From Aquipseudomonas alcaligenes_A (lineage in GTDB: Bacteria; Pseudomonadota; Gammaproteobacteria; Pseudomonadales; Pseudomonadaceae), in the NCBI GenBank assembly GCA_048595745.1, contig CP184361.1: DNA of 64,000 nt. One strand, written 5' to 3'. Shown piece after piece: positions 1 through 8,546 of this stretch. Numbering within the stretch: the stretch's first letter is position 1; every line of letters starts with the position of its first letter. A program made the translations under genes and the position numbers. The notes beneath the pieces were generated by a model. The model worked only from the letters and a program-made list of their open reading frames with translations, searched no databases and was not told where the DNA came from.

Positions 1-444
1 GCCGATGTCGGTGTAGCGGAAGATCGGCTCACCCAGCTTGATCATATCCTGCATGTCGCCGTAGCGCTTGAACACGTAGATATTGCCATCCTGGCGTACT
101 TCGCCGTAGAAGGGATGGGCCGGCACCTGAGCGAACTTATAGAAGCGGTAGGCGGCGATCTTGTCCAGCGGCTTGCCCTGGTCCTCGGCACGCAGGGCCA
201 GGATGACTTCCTGACCACCGATCGGGTCCTTCTCCTCCAGCGCGCGCGTATTCGGTGCCTGGCCGCTGGAGAGGAAGTCCTTGAACACTTGGTAATCGTC
301 GAAAACGAACACCTGCGTCTCGCTACGGACCTGGTACCAGTCCTCATTGTTCAGCGGCTCCGGCTTGGGCACTGACATGGGCGCTGCGCAGGCGGCGAGA
401 GTCGCGGCAACCAAGGCGACGGACAGAGGCTTGAGGATGGACAT
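1..444 (-). CDS. putative lipoprotein, cut by the left window edge
   Basis: Reading leftward from the ATG at 444, the frame stays open to base 1 (148 codons), so the C-terminus lies outside the window. The N-terminus is a lipoprotein signal: Lys at 5, a hydrophobic stretch, then a lipobox TLAAC with the acylated Cys at residue 19. The mature part is polar and mixed alpha/beta in character, with no domain I recognise. A clear ribosome binding site (GGAG, 7 bases upstream) fixes the start. It lies downstream of the M61-like peptidase gene on the same strand, 95 bases away, and the two may be co-transcribed. The function is unknown; outer-membrane or periplasmic location is inferred from the lipobox. 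Confidence 0.75.
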   Translation of the reverse strand, partial: MSILKPLSVALVAATLAACAAPMSVPKPEPLNNEDWYQVRSETQVFVFDDYQVFKDFLSSGQAPNTRALEEKDPIGGQEVILALRAEDQGKPLDKIAAYRFYKFAQVPAHPFYGEVRQDGNIYVFKRYGDMQDMIKLGEPIFRYTDIG

Positions 445-539
445 GGCAACTCCTGATGGCTGTTGTAATGGCCGAGCAAGTTGCCGTAGTACCGTGACGA
501 GTGGATGAAGAAGCTGTTTCAGTTACGTGACTGCACCAA

Positions 540-1763
540 TCAGCGCAGGAGCTTGCTATCGAGCACCTCGGAGCCACGCCCCATGACGTTCTCGCTGATC
601 TCGATGAAATCCTTGGTGCTGGCCTTGTCCAGACGCATCAGGCCGCGGGTGACATCATCCAGCGAACGCTGGTTGTCGGTGTTCTTGCGAATCTCGCGGT
701 CCAGCTCCTGCAGCAGCAGCACAGCGCGCGCAGTGACCGGCCCGGTGGAGTCGTCGGTGCGCAGGCTGTCGACCTTCTTGCTCCAGCCCACCAGTTTCTT
801 GCGAATGGACTGGTAGCGATCCTCGCTCATGCCACCGGCGCGGCGCACCAGTTCGATGGCGTAGTACTCGGCCAGGCCCTCGCTGATCCAGTCGCTCTCG
901 TCGGTGTCACGGATACGGCTGAACACGTGTACCAGTTCGTGGACCAGCGAACTGGTGCCATTCTCGCTGACCAGCGGTCGGTCAGCGTGGAAGAAGATCG
1001 AGTTGGGTGCCGACAGGCCGCCGCGCCACATCGGATCATTGGCGCCGACGATCAGCAGCTTGGCCGGGTCGCGCGGGAAAACGGCCTGGGCCTCGGGCCA
1101 GACGAAGGTCAGCAGGGTCAGGATGTCCATGCGGCGCATGCCCTCGCCCACCGGCGCGGCCACGGTCACATCGGTGTCGCCGAGCTGGGCGCGACGGCTG
1201 CCGATCTTGCCGGCCAGGATCCAGCCCGTCGGGCGGTCGAACTGGCGCGACGGATTGTCGATGCGGAACTTGTTCTCGCCGATCTTGGGCCAGCCGGTCT
1301 CGATGCCGTTCCAGCCCTTGGGCAGTTCGAACTGCAGGCGTGCGACCAGCTCAACCTTGTCATCCTTGCTCAGGCGCGCGCTGGGTACCAGGTCATCACC
1401 GCGCAGCAGGGCCCAATCCGGTGTCATGCGCGCGTCGAAGGTGTCATTGGCACGCGGGTGGCTGATACGCACCTTGTAGATCAGGCTGCTTTTGCCCTTG
1501 CCCGGCAGCCAGGTGCCGCTCTCGGGGCCGTCCTGGGTCCAGGTACCGTCGGCGCTGAAGTCGCTGTAGTAGCCCTTGCTGCCCAGGTTGAAGGCCAGTC
1601 TCTGAACGGCCTCGCCCTTCTCCAGAGTCAGGCTGACTTCGGCCTGATCACTTTCCGGCAGAAATTTCACCTGGTAGTCCAGGTCGACCCGCTTGGCCGC
1701 CCACAGCGGTGAGCTCATGCCAAGCAGTAAGGTAGCGGTCAGCAGCGAACGACGGGCGGACAT
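540..1763 (-). CDS. M61/M1-like periplasmic zinc metalloprotease
   Basis: The 407-residue protein starts with a Sec-type signal peptide (about residues 1-22, ending near WAA). The central feature is a gluzincin zinc site: HELVH at 275-279, followed after a 15-residue gap by a WISEGLAEYY segment whose Glu (about 295) is the expected third zinc ligand. The preceding 200 residues are beta-rich, as in the N-terminal domains of M61 glycyl-aminopeptidase-like proteins. The role is inferred to be periplasmic peptide cleavage; the substrate is unknown. It lies between ycgN (58 bases upstream) and a lipoprotein gene, all on the minus strand. A truncated M1 aminopeptidase is an alternative, but the short length favours the M61-like group. 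Confidence 0.75.
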   Translation of the reverse strand: MSARRSLLTATLLLGMSSPLWAAKRVDLDYQVKFLPESDQAEVSLTLEKGEAVQRLAFNLGSKGYYSDFSADGTWTQDGPESGTWLPGKGKSSLIYKVRISHPRANDTFDARMTPDWALLRGDDLVPSARLSKDDKVELVARLQFELPKGWNGIETGWPKIGENKFRIDNPSRQFDRPTGWILAGKIGSRRAQLGDTDVTVAAPVGEGMRRMDILTLLTFVWPEAQAVFPRDPAKLLIVGANDPMWRGGLSAPNSIFFHADRPLVSENGTSSLVHELVHVFSRIRDTDESDWISEGLAEYYAIELVRRAGGMSEDRYQSIRKKLVGWSKKVDSLRTDDSTGPVTARAVLLLQELDREIRKNTDNQRSLDDVTRGLMRLDKASTKDFIEISENVMGRGSEVLDSKLLR

Positions 1764-1820
1764 CGAGAAGCTCCATGCGGTGAGATTGAACAGCCTTGGA
1801 CAGGCGTCGACAGAGAAAAA

Positions 1821-2270
1821 TCAGCCGGCGCGGAAGATCAGATGATCCTCCCAGTCATCCTCGGCCACGCTGCCTTCGGCGAGCATGCGCCCGGACTGGG
1901 AGATACGTTCGTGGTGCACGGCATCGGGGTCGCCGCAGACCAGGTGGTGCCAGAGCGGCAGGTCCTTGCCCTCGCTGACAAGACGATAGGCGCAGGTCGG
2001 CGGCAACCACTTGAACTCATCGGCCTGGGCCGGGGTGAGCTGGACGCAATCCGGAACGTGCTGGCGGCGATTGGCGTAGTCGCTGCAGCGGCAGGTTTTG
2101 AGGTCCAGCAGCTTGCAGGCGATGCGCGTGTAATAGACGCTGCCATCGTCCTCGTCTTCCAGCTTCTGCAGGCAGCACAGGCCGCAGCCGTCACACAGGG
2201 ACTCCCACTCGTCCTGGTCGAGCTGGGCGAGGGTCTTGCGTTTCCAGAAGGGTTGAACGATGGCGGCCAT
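1821..2270 (-). CDS. ycgN: YcgN-family cysteine cluster protein
   Basis: This 149-residue protein belongs to the UPF0260/YcgN family, which is recognised by its cysteine pattern. A CDGCGLCC cluster near residues 26-33 is followed by conserved Cys in ACKLLD and CRCSDY and by a later VPDCVQL segment. The cysteines suggest metal or iron-sulfur binding (the CxxCxxxC family); no reaction is established. In many Pseudomonas genomes ycgN sits close to rnd and ycgL. Here it is about 3 kb from that operon, with a chemoreceptor and a dehydrogenase between. Length and ends match the family. Confidence 0.9.
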   Translation of the reverse strand: MAAIVQPFWKRKTLAQLDQDEWESLCDGCGLCCLQKLEDEDDGSVYYTRIACKLLDLKTCRCSDYANRRQHVPDCVQLTPAQADEFKWLPPTCAYRLVSEGKDLPLWHHLVCGDPDAVHHERISQSGRMLAEGSVAEDDWEDHLIFRAG

Positions 2271-2458
2271 GGCAATCAGTACAGCGGCTAAAGGCGCGGC
2301 AGTCTAGCCCCTGGCGCCAGCGCGGCCAAGCAGGCGCGACTGCCGGTCGGACTGGCCGAGATTTTTACTGACCAATAAACCAGATTTTCGCCGAACTGAT
2401 CTAGGCTTTCTCCTGTCATGGCCCCTGGCCAGTTTCTGCCTAGTCAAGGACGAGCCTC

Positions 2459-4081
2459 ATGAAAAGCTGGAAGATCAGAACCCATCTGTTCCTGCTGATC
2501 GGCACGCTGCTCTCGAGCCTGCTGCTGGTCGGCCTACTCGGCCTGAGTGGCCTCAGATCCACGGTACAGGGGCTGGAAACCGTCTACCTGGACCGTGTGG
2601 TGCCGCTACGCGACCTCAAGCTGATTGCCGACCTCTACGCGGTGAACATCGTCGATGCCACGCACAAGGCCAATAGCGGTACTCTCGCCCCCCATTCCGC
2701 ACAGCAACTGATCGCCAAGGCCCGCGACGATATCGAGCAGACCTGGCAGGCCTACCTGGCCACGCAACTGATCGCCGAGGAGCAGCAGCTGATTGCCGAG
2801 ATAACACCCCTGATGGCCGCCACCGAGACACCGCTGGATCAGCTGCAAGCCCTGCTTCTCCAGGACCAGCGTGAAGGGCTGAGGCAATTCGCCGACCAGC
2901 GCCTCTACCCGCTGATCGACCCGCTGTCGAACAAGTTTGCCGAACTGATCGAGGTTCAGCTCGGCGAGGCACGACGCCAGTACGACCTGGGCCAGGCGGC
3001 TTACGCCAGCAATCTCAGGGTGAGCCTGGGTGTCTTGTTGCTGGCCCTGCTGATCGGCGCCGCCCAGGCGCTATGTTTCGCCCGCCTGCTACGCCAGCAA
3101 CTGGGCGCCGAACCGGGCGAGCTGGAAGCCATCAGCGCGCGCATCGCCGCCGGCCAACTGGACAGCCAGGCCGGCCTGGAGCGGGCGAGCACCGGGGTAA
3201 TGAAATCGGTACAGCGCATGCACCATGGCCTGCGCGACATGATCGGCAATATCGGCGAGGCGTCCGAGCAGATCGAAACCGCTTCCCTGCAGTTGGCCGC
3301 CTCCTCCGAGCAGGTTCTCAACAGCGCCAACGTACAGAGCGATACGGCCTCGGCCATCGCCGCCACCATGGAACAGATGGCGGTGAGCATCAGCCAGATC
3401 GCCGAAAACGCCCAGCAAACCCGCGACAGGGCCGAGAAAGCCGGTAGTCTCAGCGATCAGGGCCTTGAAGTGACCGCAGCCGCCATCGAGGAGATGCACA
3501 GCATCGCCGAGCTGGTCAGACGCAGCTCGGCCGACCTGGAACAGCTGGCCGACCAGTCCGCCAACATCAGCGCCATCGTCGACGTGATCAAGGGCATCGC
3601 CGAACAGACCAACCTGCTGGCCCTGAATGCCGCCATCGAGGCCGCCCGCGCTGGCGAACAGGGCCGCGGCTTTGCCGTGGTCGCCGACGAGGTGCGCAGC
3701 CTGGCCAGCCGTACCGCGCAGTCAACCACCGAGATCATCGCCCTGGTCGACTCCATCCAGGGCGGCGTGGAGCAGGCTCGTACGAGCATGGGCCTGGGCC
3801 GCGAACGCCTGGGCAGTGGCACGCGGCTGGTGGAGCAGGCTGGCACGGCGATGCAGGACATTCGCGAGGCCCTGAGCGAATCGCTCGACGCGGTCAACCT
3901 GATCTCCACCTCTCTACAGGAACAGCGCGCCGCCAGCGAGCAGGTGGCGGCAAACGTCGAGCGAGTGGCGCAGATCGTCGAAGAGAACTCCGCCGCCCAG
4001 GGCAGCATCGTCCAGGCCATCAAGGCGCTGCAGGGCATGTCCGGACGCCTGCAGGGCATGCTGCGACGCTTCAGCTACTGA
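2459..4081 (+). CDS. methyl-accepting chemotaxis protein
   Basis: This is a 540-residue transmembrane chemoreceptor. A first membrane helix (about 9-30) is followed by a roughly 150-residue periplasmic domain that looks like a four-helix bundle (4HB_MCP type), a second membrane helix (about 187-208), a poorly conserved HAMP region, and a long cytoplasmic signalling coiled coil. The hairpin tip that contacts CheA/CheW is clear at about 379-415, with the family hallmark EQTNLLALNAAIEAARAGE. It relays ligand binding to the chemotaxis kinase; the ligand is unknown. It is monocistronic, facing the convergent dehydrogenase gene with a gap of 6 bases. I found no convincing FliA promoter upstream. 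Confidence 0.95.
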   Translation: MKSWKIRTHLFLLIGTLLSSLLLVGLLGLSGLRSTVQGLETVYLDRVVPLRDLKLIADLYAVNIVDATHKANSGTLAPHSAQQLIAKARDDIEQTWQAYLATQLIAEEQQLIAEITPLMAATETPLDQLQALLLQDQREGLRQFADQRLYPLIDPLSNKFAELIEVQLGEARRQYDLGQAAYASNLRVSLGVLLLALLIGAAQALCFARLLRQQLGAEPGELEAISARIAAGQLDSQAGLERASTGVMKSVQRMHHGLRDMIGNIGEASEQIETASLQLAASSEQVLNSANVQSDTASAIAATMEQMAVSISQIAENAQQTRDRAEKAGSLSDQGLEVTAAAIEEMHSIAELVRRSSADLEQLADQSANISAIVDVIKGIAEQTNLLALNAAIEAARAGEQGRGFAVVADEVRSLASRTAQSTTEIIALVDSIQGGVEQARTSMGLGRERLGSGTRLVEQAGTAMQDIREALSESLDAVNLISTSLQEQRAASEQVAANVERVAQIVEENSAAQGSIVQAIKALQGMSGRLQGMLRRFSY

Positions 4082-4087
4082 GGGCGG

Positions 4088-5014
4088 CTAGTACCCGCGG
4101 ACGAAATCCACCTCGCCGCGCAGCGGCTGGCCGTCGCGGTAGCGCTGCAGGTTGTCGAGGAACAGCGCGATCAACGCCGCCGGTTCGGTCGGCGCCGAGC
4201 TGTGCCCGGTGAGCAGCAGGCGCGGCGCGTCCCAGAAGGGATGGCCGGGCGGCAGCGGCTCCTCGCGGCACACATCGATCACCGCGCCGGCCAGCAGGCC
4301 GCTGCGCAGGGCCGCCACCAGGTCGGCCTCGACCACCGCCCCGCCGCGTCCGCAATTGATGAACAGTGCCTCGCCGCGCATACGCGCGAACAGCGCAGCA
4401 TCGTAGAGGTCACGGGTGGCCGGGGTGTCCGGCAACAGGTTGACCAGGCAATCGGCCCAGGCCGCCTGCGTGGCCAGCGCATCGAGGCCATGCACCTCGG
4501 CGAAAGGCGCGATCGGTCGCGGCTCGCGGGCGATGCCGCGCAACTCCACGCCGAAGGGCGCCAGCAGATGCGCCACCTCGCGGCCGATATCGCCGGCGCC
4601 GACGATCAGCACCTTGCAGCCGCGCAGACTGGGCGGCGGCTGGTTATCCCAGCGCTGCTCGACCTGGCTGGCCAGACGCGCCAGCAGGCGCCGCCGGTGG
4701 GCCAGCAGGTAGGTCAGCACGTACTCGGCCATCGGCTGGCCGAAGATGCCGACCGCGCGGCTCAGGCGGTAGTCACGCGGCAGGTCGCTGCCCAGCAGCG
4801 GGGTGATACCGGCCCAGGTGGATTGCAGCCAGGCCGGGCGCAGACTCTGACGCAGCAACGGCAGCAACAGGTCCGGCTGGCCGAGCCAGAGCGGGCAGGC
4901 GCTGGCCTGCTCGCTACTGGCCTGCTCGCCCGCAACCAGCTGCAACTCCGGCGCGGCAGCGCGCAGCAGCTCGGCGTAGCTGGCGTGGTCGTGCTCCAGC
5001 AGGAGGATGCGCAC
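4088..5014 (-). CDS. D-2-hydroxyacid dehydrogenase (GhrA-like)
   Basis: This 308-residue NAD(P)-dependent oxidoreductase probably reduces glyoxylate, hydroxypyruvate or similar 2-oxoacids. The Rossmann nucleotide site is GAGDIG, the catalytic Arg sits in INCGRGGAVVEADLV, and the catalytic His is in LTGHSSAP near the C-terminus. I take the GTG at 5014 (reading VRILLLEHDH, which matches how such proteins begin). A second GTG at 5023 overlaps the ycgL stop codon by four bases and is also possible. The open frame extends further upstream, but that part is only the shadow of ycgL. It is the last gene of the rnd-ycgL-dehydrogenase operon. Confidence 0.88.
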   Translation of the reverse strand: MRILLLEHDHASYAELLRAAAPELQLVAGEQASSEQASACPLWLGQPDLLLPLLRQSLRPAWLQSTWAGITPLLGSDLPRDYRLSRAVGIFGQPMAEYVLTYLLAHRRRLLARLASQVEQRWDNQPPPSLRGCKVLIVGAGDIGREVAHLLAPFGVELRGIAREPRPIAPFAEVHGLDALATQAAWADCLVNLLPDTPATRDLYDAALFARMRGEALFINCGRGGAVVEADLVAALRSGLLAGAVIDVCREEPLPPGHPFWDAPRLLLTGHSSAPTEPAALIALFLDNLQRYRDGQPLRGEVDFVRGY

Positions 5015-5019
5015 CGGCG

Positions 5020-5313
5020 TCACACCGGGTCGTTGCGGCGCAGCAGCTCTTCCGGCAGGTGCTGGATGTATTCCTCTTCCGGCGGCGGCATCTGCAGGTG
5101 GTAACCCTGCTTGTCGAGGTTCTCCAGCACCTGGTGGATGTCCTCGCGAGCCAGCTTCTTCTCCGGGGTGAGGATCATCTCGAAGCACAGCTGCGGGGCG
5201 CCGAAGGCGGCCAGCAGACCTTCCGGTACGCGGCTCAGGGCCTCGGCCTTGAGCACGTAGAGGTACATCTCGTTCTTGCGCGGGCTTTTGTAGATGGAGC
5301 AGATCTTCTTCAT
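5020..5313 (-). CDS. ycgL: YcgL domain protein
   Basis: This small 97-residue protein of the YcgL/UPF0745 family begins MKKICSIYKSPRKNEMYLYV, which is typical of the family. The function is not established. The ATG at 5313 overlaps the rnd stop codon in an ATGA arrangement, which indicates translational coupling, and the rnd-ycgL pair is widely conserved in gammaproteobacteria. The downstream dehydrogenase begins at or within a few bases of its stop codon. A longer in-frame extension upstream (to 5691) lies inside rnd and is not real. Confidence 0.93.
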   Translation of the reverse strand: MKKICSIYKSPRKNEMYLYVLKAEALSRVPEGLLAAFGAPQLCFEMILTPEKKLAREDIHQVLENLDKQGYHLQMPPPEEEYIQHLPEELLRRNDPV

Positions 5314-6425
5314 TGCAGTACGTCCAGCAGGGCTTGGCCCATCAGTTCGCGGCGCCAGCCGCGCAGGTTGTCCGGCAGCGTCCAGGGGCCGTCGGGGAAA
5401 CCGCTCTTGAGCAGGGCTTCGAGGGATTTCTTGCGCAGCATCAGCTCGGGGGCAATCTGCAAGCGCTCGGCCTCGCGCTGGCCCACCGCGCGCAACTGCT
5501 TCAGCAGGGCGCCGGCTTCGAGCGGCAGCGGCATGGGCAGTGCCTCGGGCCACTGCTCGGGCGGCAGCGCGGCAGCCTCGCGGATCAGTTTGAGAATGGT
5601 CTCGCCATCCTGGCGCACGGTGCGCGGATGCATGTCCTCGATGCGTGCCAGGGCCACCGTGTTGTCCGGCTGGAAGCGCGCCAGCGGCCACAGCGAATGC
5701 TCACGCAGGATACGGTTGCGCGGCTGGTTGCGTGCCCGCGCCTGACGCTCGCGCCAGGCGCACAGGACGCGCAGCACGGCCAGCTGCTGGGGCGACAGCT
5801 TCCAGGCCAACTTGGCCTCCAGGTAGGCCTCGTCCGGGTCGATCTCGCGACGCAGGTTGGCGACCAGTTCGGCGCCGTCTTCGAGAATCCAGGCCAGCTT
5901 GTCCGCCGACAGCTTCGGCAGCAGCACCTGGTACAGCTCGGCCAGGTGCTGGGCATCCTCGGCGGCGTAACTGACCTGGGTCTCCGACAGCGGGCGCTGC
6001 AGCCAGTCGGAGCGGGTCTCGCCCTTGGGCAGCTCGATGCCAAGCACGGTCTGCACCAGGCGCGAATAGCCCATGGAGAAGCCGATATTGAGGTAACCGG
6101 CCGCCAACTGGGTGTCGAACAGCGGAGCCGGCAGCGCACCGGTCAGGCGCAGGAAGACTTCCAGGTCCTCGCTGCAGGAGTGCAGCACCTTGGTCACCGC
6201 CGGGTCTTCCAGCAGCTCGGCGAACGGCGCCCAGTCCTTCACTTCGAGCGGGTCGATCAGGTAGGCCCGCTGGCCGTCACCGACCTGCAGCAAACCAGCG
6301 ATGGGATAGAAGGTGTCGACCCGCATGAACTCGGTGTCGAGGGCGACGTATGGCAGCTTGCGCCACTCGGCGCAGTGACGCGCCAGACTGGCGTCGTCGA
6401 GAATCCACTGAATATCGATGGCCAC
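5310..6425 (-). CDS. rnd: ribonuclease D
   Basis: Ribonuclease D is a 3'-5' exoribonuclease that trims tRNA precursors and other small stable RNAs in the cytoplasm. The 371-residue length matches the E. coli enzyme (375). The DEDD catalytic residues are visible: Asp30 and Glu32 in LDTEF, the Asp in HSCSEDLEVF, and the Tyr/Asp pair in SYAAEDAQHL. An HRDC RNA-binding domain follows in the C-terminal third. The GTG at 6425 is chosen because an AAGGAG lies 8 bases upstream and the protein then begins (M)AIDIQWI as in relatives. The upstream in-frame ATG at 6482 lacks this support. First gene of an operon with ycgL and a dehydrogenase. Confidence 0.95.
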   Translation of the reverse strand: MAIDIQWILDDASLARHCAEWRKLPYVALDTEFMRVDTFYPIAGLLQVGDGQRAYLIDPLEVKDWAPFAELLEDPAVTKVLHSCSEDLEVFLRLTGALPAPLFDTQLAAGYLNIGFSMGYSRLVQTVLGIELPKGETRSDWLQRPLSETQVSYAAEDAQHLAELYQVLLPKLSADKLAWILEDGAELVANLRREIDPDEAYLEAKLAWKLSPQQLAVLRVLCAWRERQARARNQPRNRILREHSLWPLARFQPDNTVALARIEDMHPRTVRQDGETILKLIREAAALPPEQWPEALPMPLPLEAGALLKQLRAVGQREAERLQIAPELMLRKKSLEALLKSGFPDGPWTLPDNLRGWRRELMGQALLDVLQ

Positions 6426-6543
6426 GCGGCACTCCTTGATCAATGCCGCGCAGTATATATGGGCGGCGCTGATGCGGGGCATTCATGCCCGGCATGGCGA
6501 CGGCGTGTACACTGCCGCCACCTCACCACAGGGACGAACAACA

Positions 6544-7602
6544 ATGAAGAAACTCCTTGGTCTGCTGGCCATCGCCATTGCCGGTGCTGCCGGCTATCTC
6601 GCCATCACCCCCAGCCCCATCCAGCCGCTGGCCTGGCAACCGCAGCCGGCACCGCTGATGACCGGCGTGCTGGAGCCCAACGACACCCTGATGAAGGCAG
6701 AACTGCTGGCCCAGGGGCAGATCCACGGCCCGGAAGACACCGCCGTGGACGCTCAGGGCCGGGTCTATGCCGGCCTGCATGACGGCCGTGTAGTGCGCAT
6801 TGCCGACGGCAAGGTCGAGACCTTCGCCAATACCGGTGGCCGCCCGCTGGGCATGGATTTCGATGCGCAGGGCAACCTGGTCCTGGCTGACGCCTACAAG
6901 GGCCTGCTGCGCATCGACCCGGCCGGCAAGATCGAAGTGCTGGCCACCGCGGCCGACGGCGTACCCTTCGCCTTCACCGATGACCTCGACATCGCCAGCG
7001 ACGGGCGCATCTATTTCACCGACGCCTCCAGCAAGTTCCAGCAGCCCGATTACCTGCTCGACCTGCTCGAAGGCCGTCCCTATGGCCGCCTGATGGTGTT
7101 CGACCCGGCCAGCGGCAAGACTGAAGTGCTGCTCAAGGACCTGTACTTCGCCAACGGCGTGGCGCTGTCGCAGAACGAGGACTTCGTGCTGGTCAACGAG
7201 ACCTACCGCTACCGCATCCAGCGCTACTGGCTGAAGGGCAACAAGGCCGGCACTCACGACCTGTTCGCCGACAACCTGCCGGGTATGCCGGACAACCTGC
7301 AGGGCGACCGCGCCGGCACCTTCTGGGTGGCCCTGCCAACCCCACGCAAGGCAGATGCCGACTTCCTGCAGAACCAGCCGTGGATCAAGGCCCAGCTGGC
7401 CAAGCTGCCACGCGCGCTGTGGCCGAAACCGGCCTCCTACGGCCTGGCCATCGCCCTCAACGAGCAGGGCGAGATCGTGCAGAGCCTGCACGACACCAGC
7501 GGCACTCACCTGCGCATGGTGACTTCGGTGAAGCCGGTGGGCGACTACCTGTACCTGGGTAGCCTGGACAACGATCGGATCGGCAAGCTGAAGATTCGCT
7601 GA
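6544..7602 (+). CDS. SMP-30/gluconolactonase-like six-bladed beta-propeller protein
   Basis: The 352-residue protein begins with a single N-terminal hydrophobic segment (about 4-21) that could be an uncleaved anchor or signal. The rest has the repeated short strand pattern of a six-bladed propeller of the SMP-30/strictosidine synthase-like group (VDAQGRVYAGL, TDDLDIASDGRIYFTD, FANGVALSQ). Those families include lactonases and hydrolases that use a central metal; the substrate here cannot be told. The ATG at 6544 has a GGGACG upstream. It is divergent from rnd and monocistronic, closing with a strong hairpin just after the stop. Confidence 0.85.
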   Translation: MKKLLGLLAIAIAGAAGYLAITPSPIQPLAWQPQPAPLMTGVLEPNDTLMKAELLAQGQIHGPEDTAVDAQGRVYAGLHDGRVVRIADGKVETFANTGGRPLGMDFDAQGNLVLADAYKGLLRIDPAGKIEVLATAADGVPFAFTDDLDIASDGRIYFTDASSKFQQPDYLLDLLEGRPYGRLMVFDPASGKTEVLLKDLYFANGVALSQNEDFVLVNETYRYRIQRYWLKGNKAGTHDLFADNLPGMPDNLQGDRAGTFWVALPTPRKADADFLQNQPWIKAQLAKLPRALWPKPASYGLAIALNEQGEIVQSLHDTSGTHLRMVTSVKPVGDYLYLGSLDNDRIGKLKIR

Positions 7603-7624
7603 CCCTCCCCCCTCCGGGAGAGGG
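7603..7624. repeat. CCCTCCC/GGGAGAGGG palindrome
   Basis: A short imperfect GC-rich inverted repeat directly after the stop codon of the propeller protein gene. It is the smallest member of the palindrome family also seen at 9441, 20954, 24911 and 46556. Confidence 0.6.
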
Positions 7625-7628
7625 ACAA

Positions 7629-7656
7629 AAAAAGCCCGCCATTAGGCGGGCTTTTT
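7629..7656. terminator. bidirectional rho-independent terminator
   Basis: A perfect stem of AAGCCCGCC and GGCGGGCTT around a four-base loop (ATTA), flanked by an A-run on the left and a T-run on the right. It can terminate both the plus-strand propeller gene and the minus-strand acyltransferase gene. The acyltransferase stop codon (7656-7658) touches the hairpin. Confidence 0.92.
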
Positions 7657-8447
7657 CATGCCGGCTGACCGGTCAACCGCTCCCGCGGTGCGCTGGACTG
7701 CGGCTCGCCGAGCAGCGCCTGCATGCTCTGGCGAGTCTGCGCCATCAGCTCAGGCAACTGCTCGGGGCTGAAACGGCTGGCATCGATCGGCGCGCCGATG
7801 TGCAGCTGCACCGGCTGGCCCAGGTTGAAGCGCCAGGTGCGCGCCGGCAACACCTCGTGGATGCCACGAAAGACCATCGGCACGATGATCGCATTGGTAT
7901 CCAGGGCCAAGTGAAAGCAGCCTTTCTTGAACGGCAGCAGCTGACCATCCTTCGAGCGCGTGCCCTCGGGTGCCGCCCACAAGACGATGCCGCTCTCCAT
8001 CATGCGCCGCGCCTGTTCCAGATCCTTCACCGCCTGCTGGCGGTTATGCCGGTCCACCGAAGGGAACTCGGCGGCGCGGATCGCCGCGCCGAAGATCGGG
8101 ATGCCGAACAGCTCCTTTTTCGCCAGCATGCGGATCGAGCCCGGCAGGGCGACGAAGCTGGCAGGAATGTCGTAGTGGCTGGCGTGGCTGCTGAGCAGGA
8201 TGTAGCGCCGCCCGTCATTGAAGTCCGGCATCTGCCCGTGCACGCTCAGGTGCATGCGCACCAGGCGCAGCAGCAGGCCCGACCAGCGCCGGGTATAGCG
8301 ATCGACATCGGCGCGCCGCAGGCGCCCCACCAGGGCACGCAGCAGCACCTTGCTGCAGTAATAGAAGGTGGCCAGCAGCGACCCCAGGACCACGCCGACA
8401 CGGCGGGCCAGGTTGGCGCTTTCGATGGCAGGTTGCAGGCTGAGCAT
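7656..8447 (-). CDS. 1-acyl-sn-glycerol-3-phosphate acyltransferase (PlsC family)
   Basis: This membrane-associated acyltransferase is expected to convert lysophosphatidic acid to phosphatidic acid. Of its 263 residues, an N-terminal hydrophobic stretch (about 14-40) is followed by the HX4D catalytic motif (His88 and Asp93 in SHASHYD) and the substrate-binding EGTR motif (161-164). The ATG at 8447 has TGAGG upstream. It is divergent from the sulfurtransferase gene, with about 100 bases between. Pseudomonads carry several PlsC-like paralogues, and which one this is cannot be told here. Confidence 0.88.
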   Translation of the reverse strand: MLSLQPAIESANLARRVGVVLGSLLATFYYCSKVLLRALVGRLRRADVDRYTRRWSGLLLRLVRMHLSVHGQMPDFNDGRRYILLSSHASHYDIPASFVALPGSIRMLAKKELFGIPIFGAAIRAAEFPSVDRHNRQQAVKDLEQARRMMESGIVLWAAPEGTRSKDGQLLPFKKGCFHLALDTNAIIVPMVFRGIHEVLPARTWRFNLGQPVQLHIGAPIDASRFSPEQLPELMAQTRQSMQALLGEPQSSAPRERLTGQPA

Positions 8448-8546
8448 GGTGACTACCTCACACGGCGAACCGCCTGGGGTTCGCTTCTGGTTATGGAAAG
8501 CTGTCTTTATGATGCCCATAGTCACGATTTCGACACAGGAGTTCCC

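Noticed and set aside
2340..2458. A FliA (sigma-28) promoter for the chemoreceptor.
   Set aside because: GCCGA-like sequences occur at 2354 and 2388 but no matching -35 at the right distance.
5014..5188. An N-terminal extension of the dehydrogenase.
   Set aside because: The extra codons overlap ycgL in another frame and do not match dehydrogenase N-termini.
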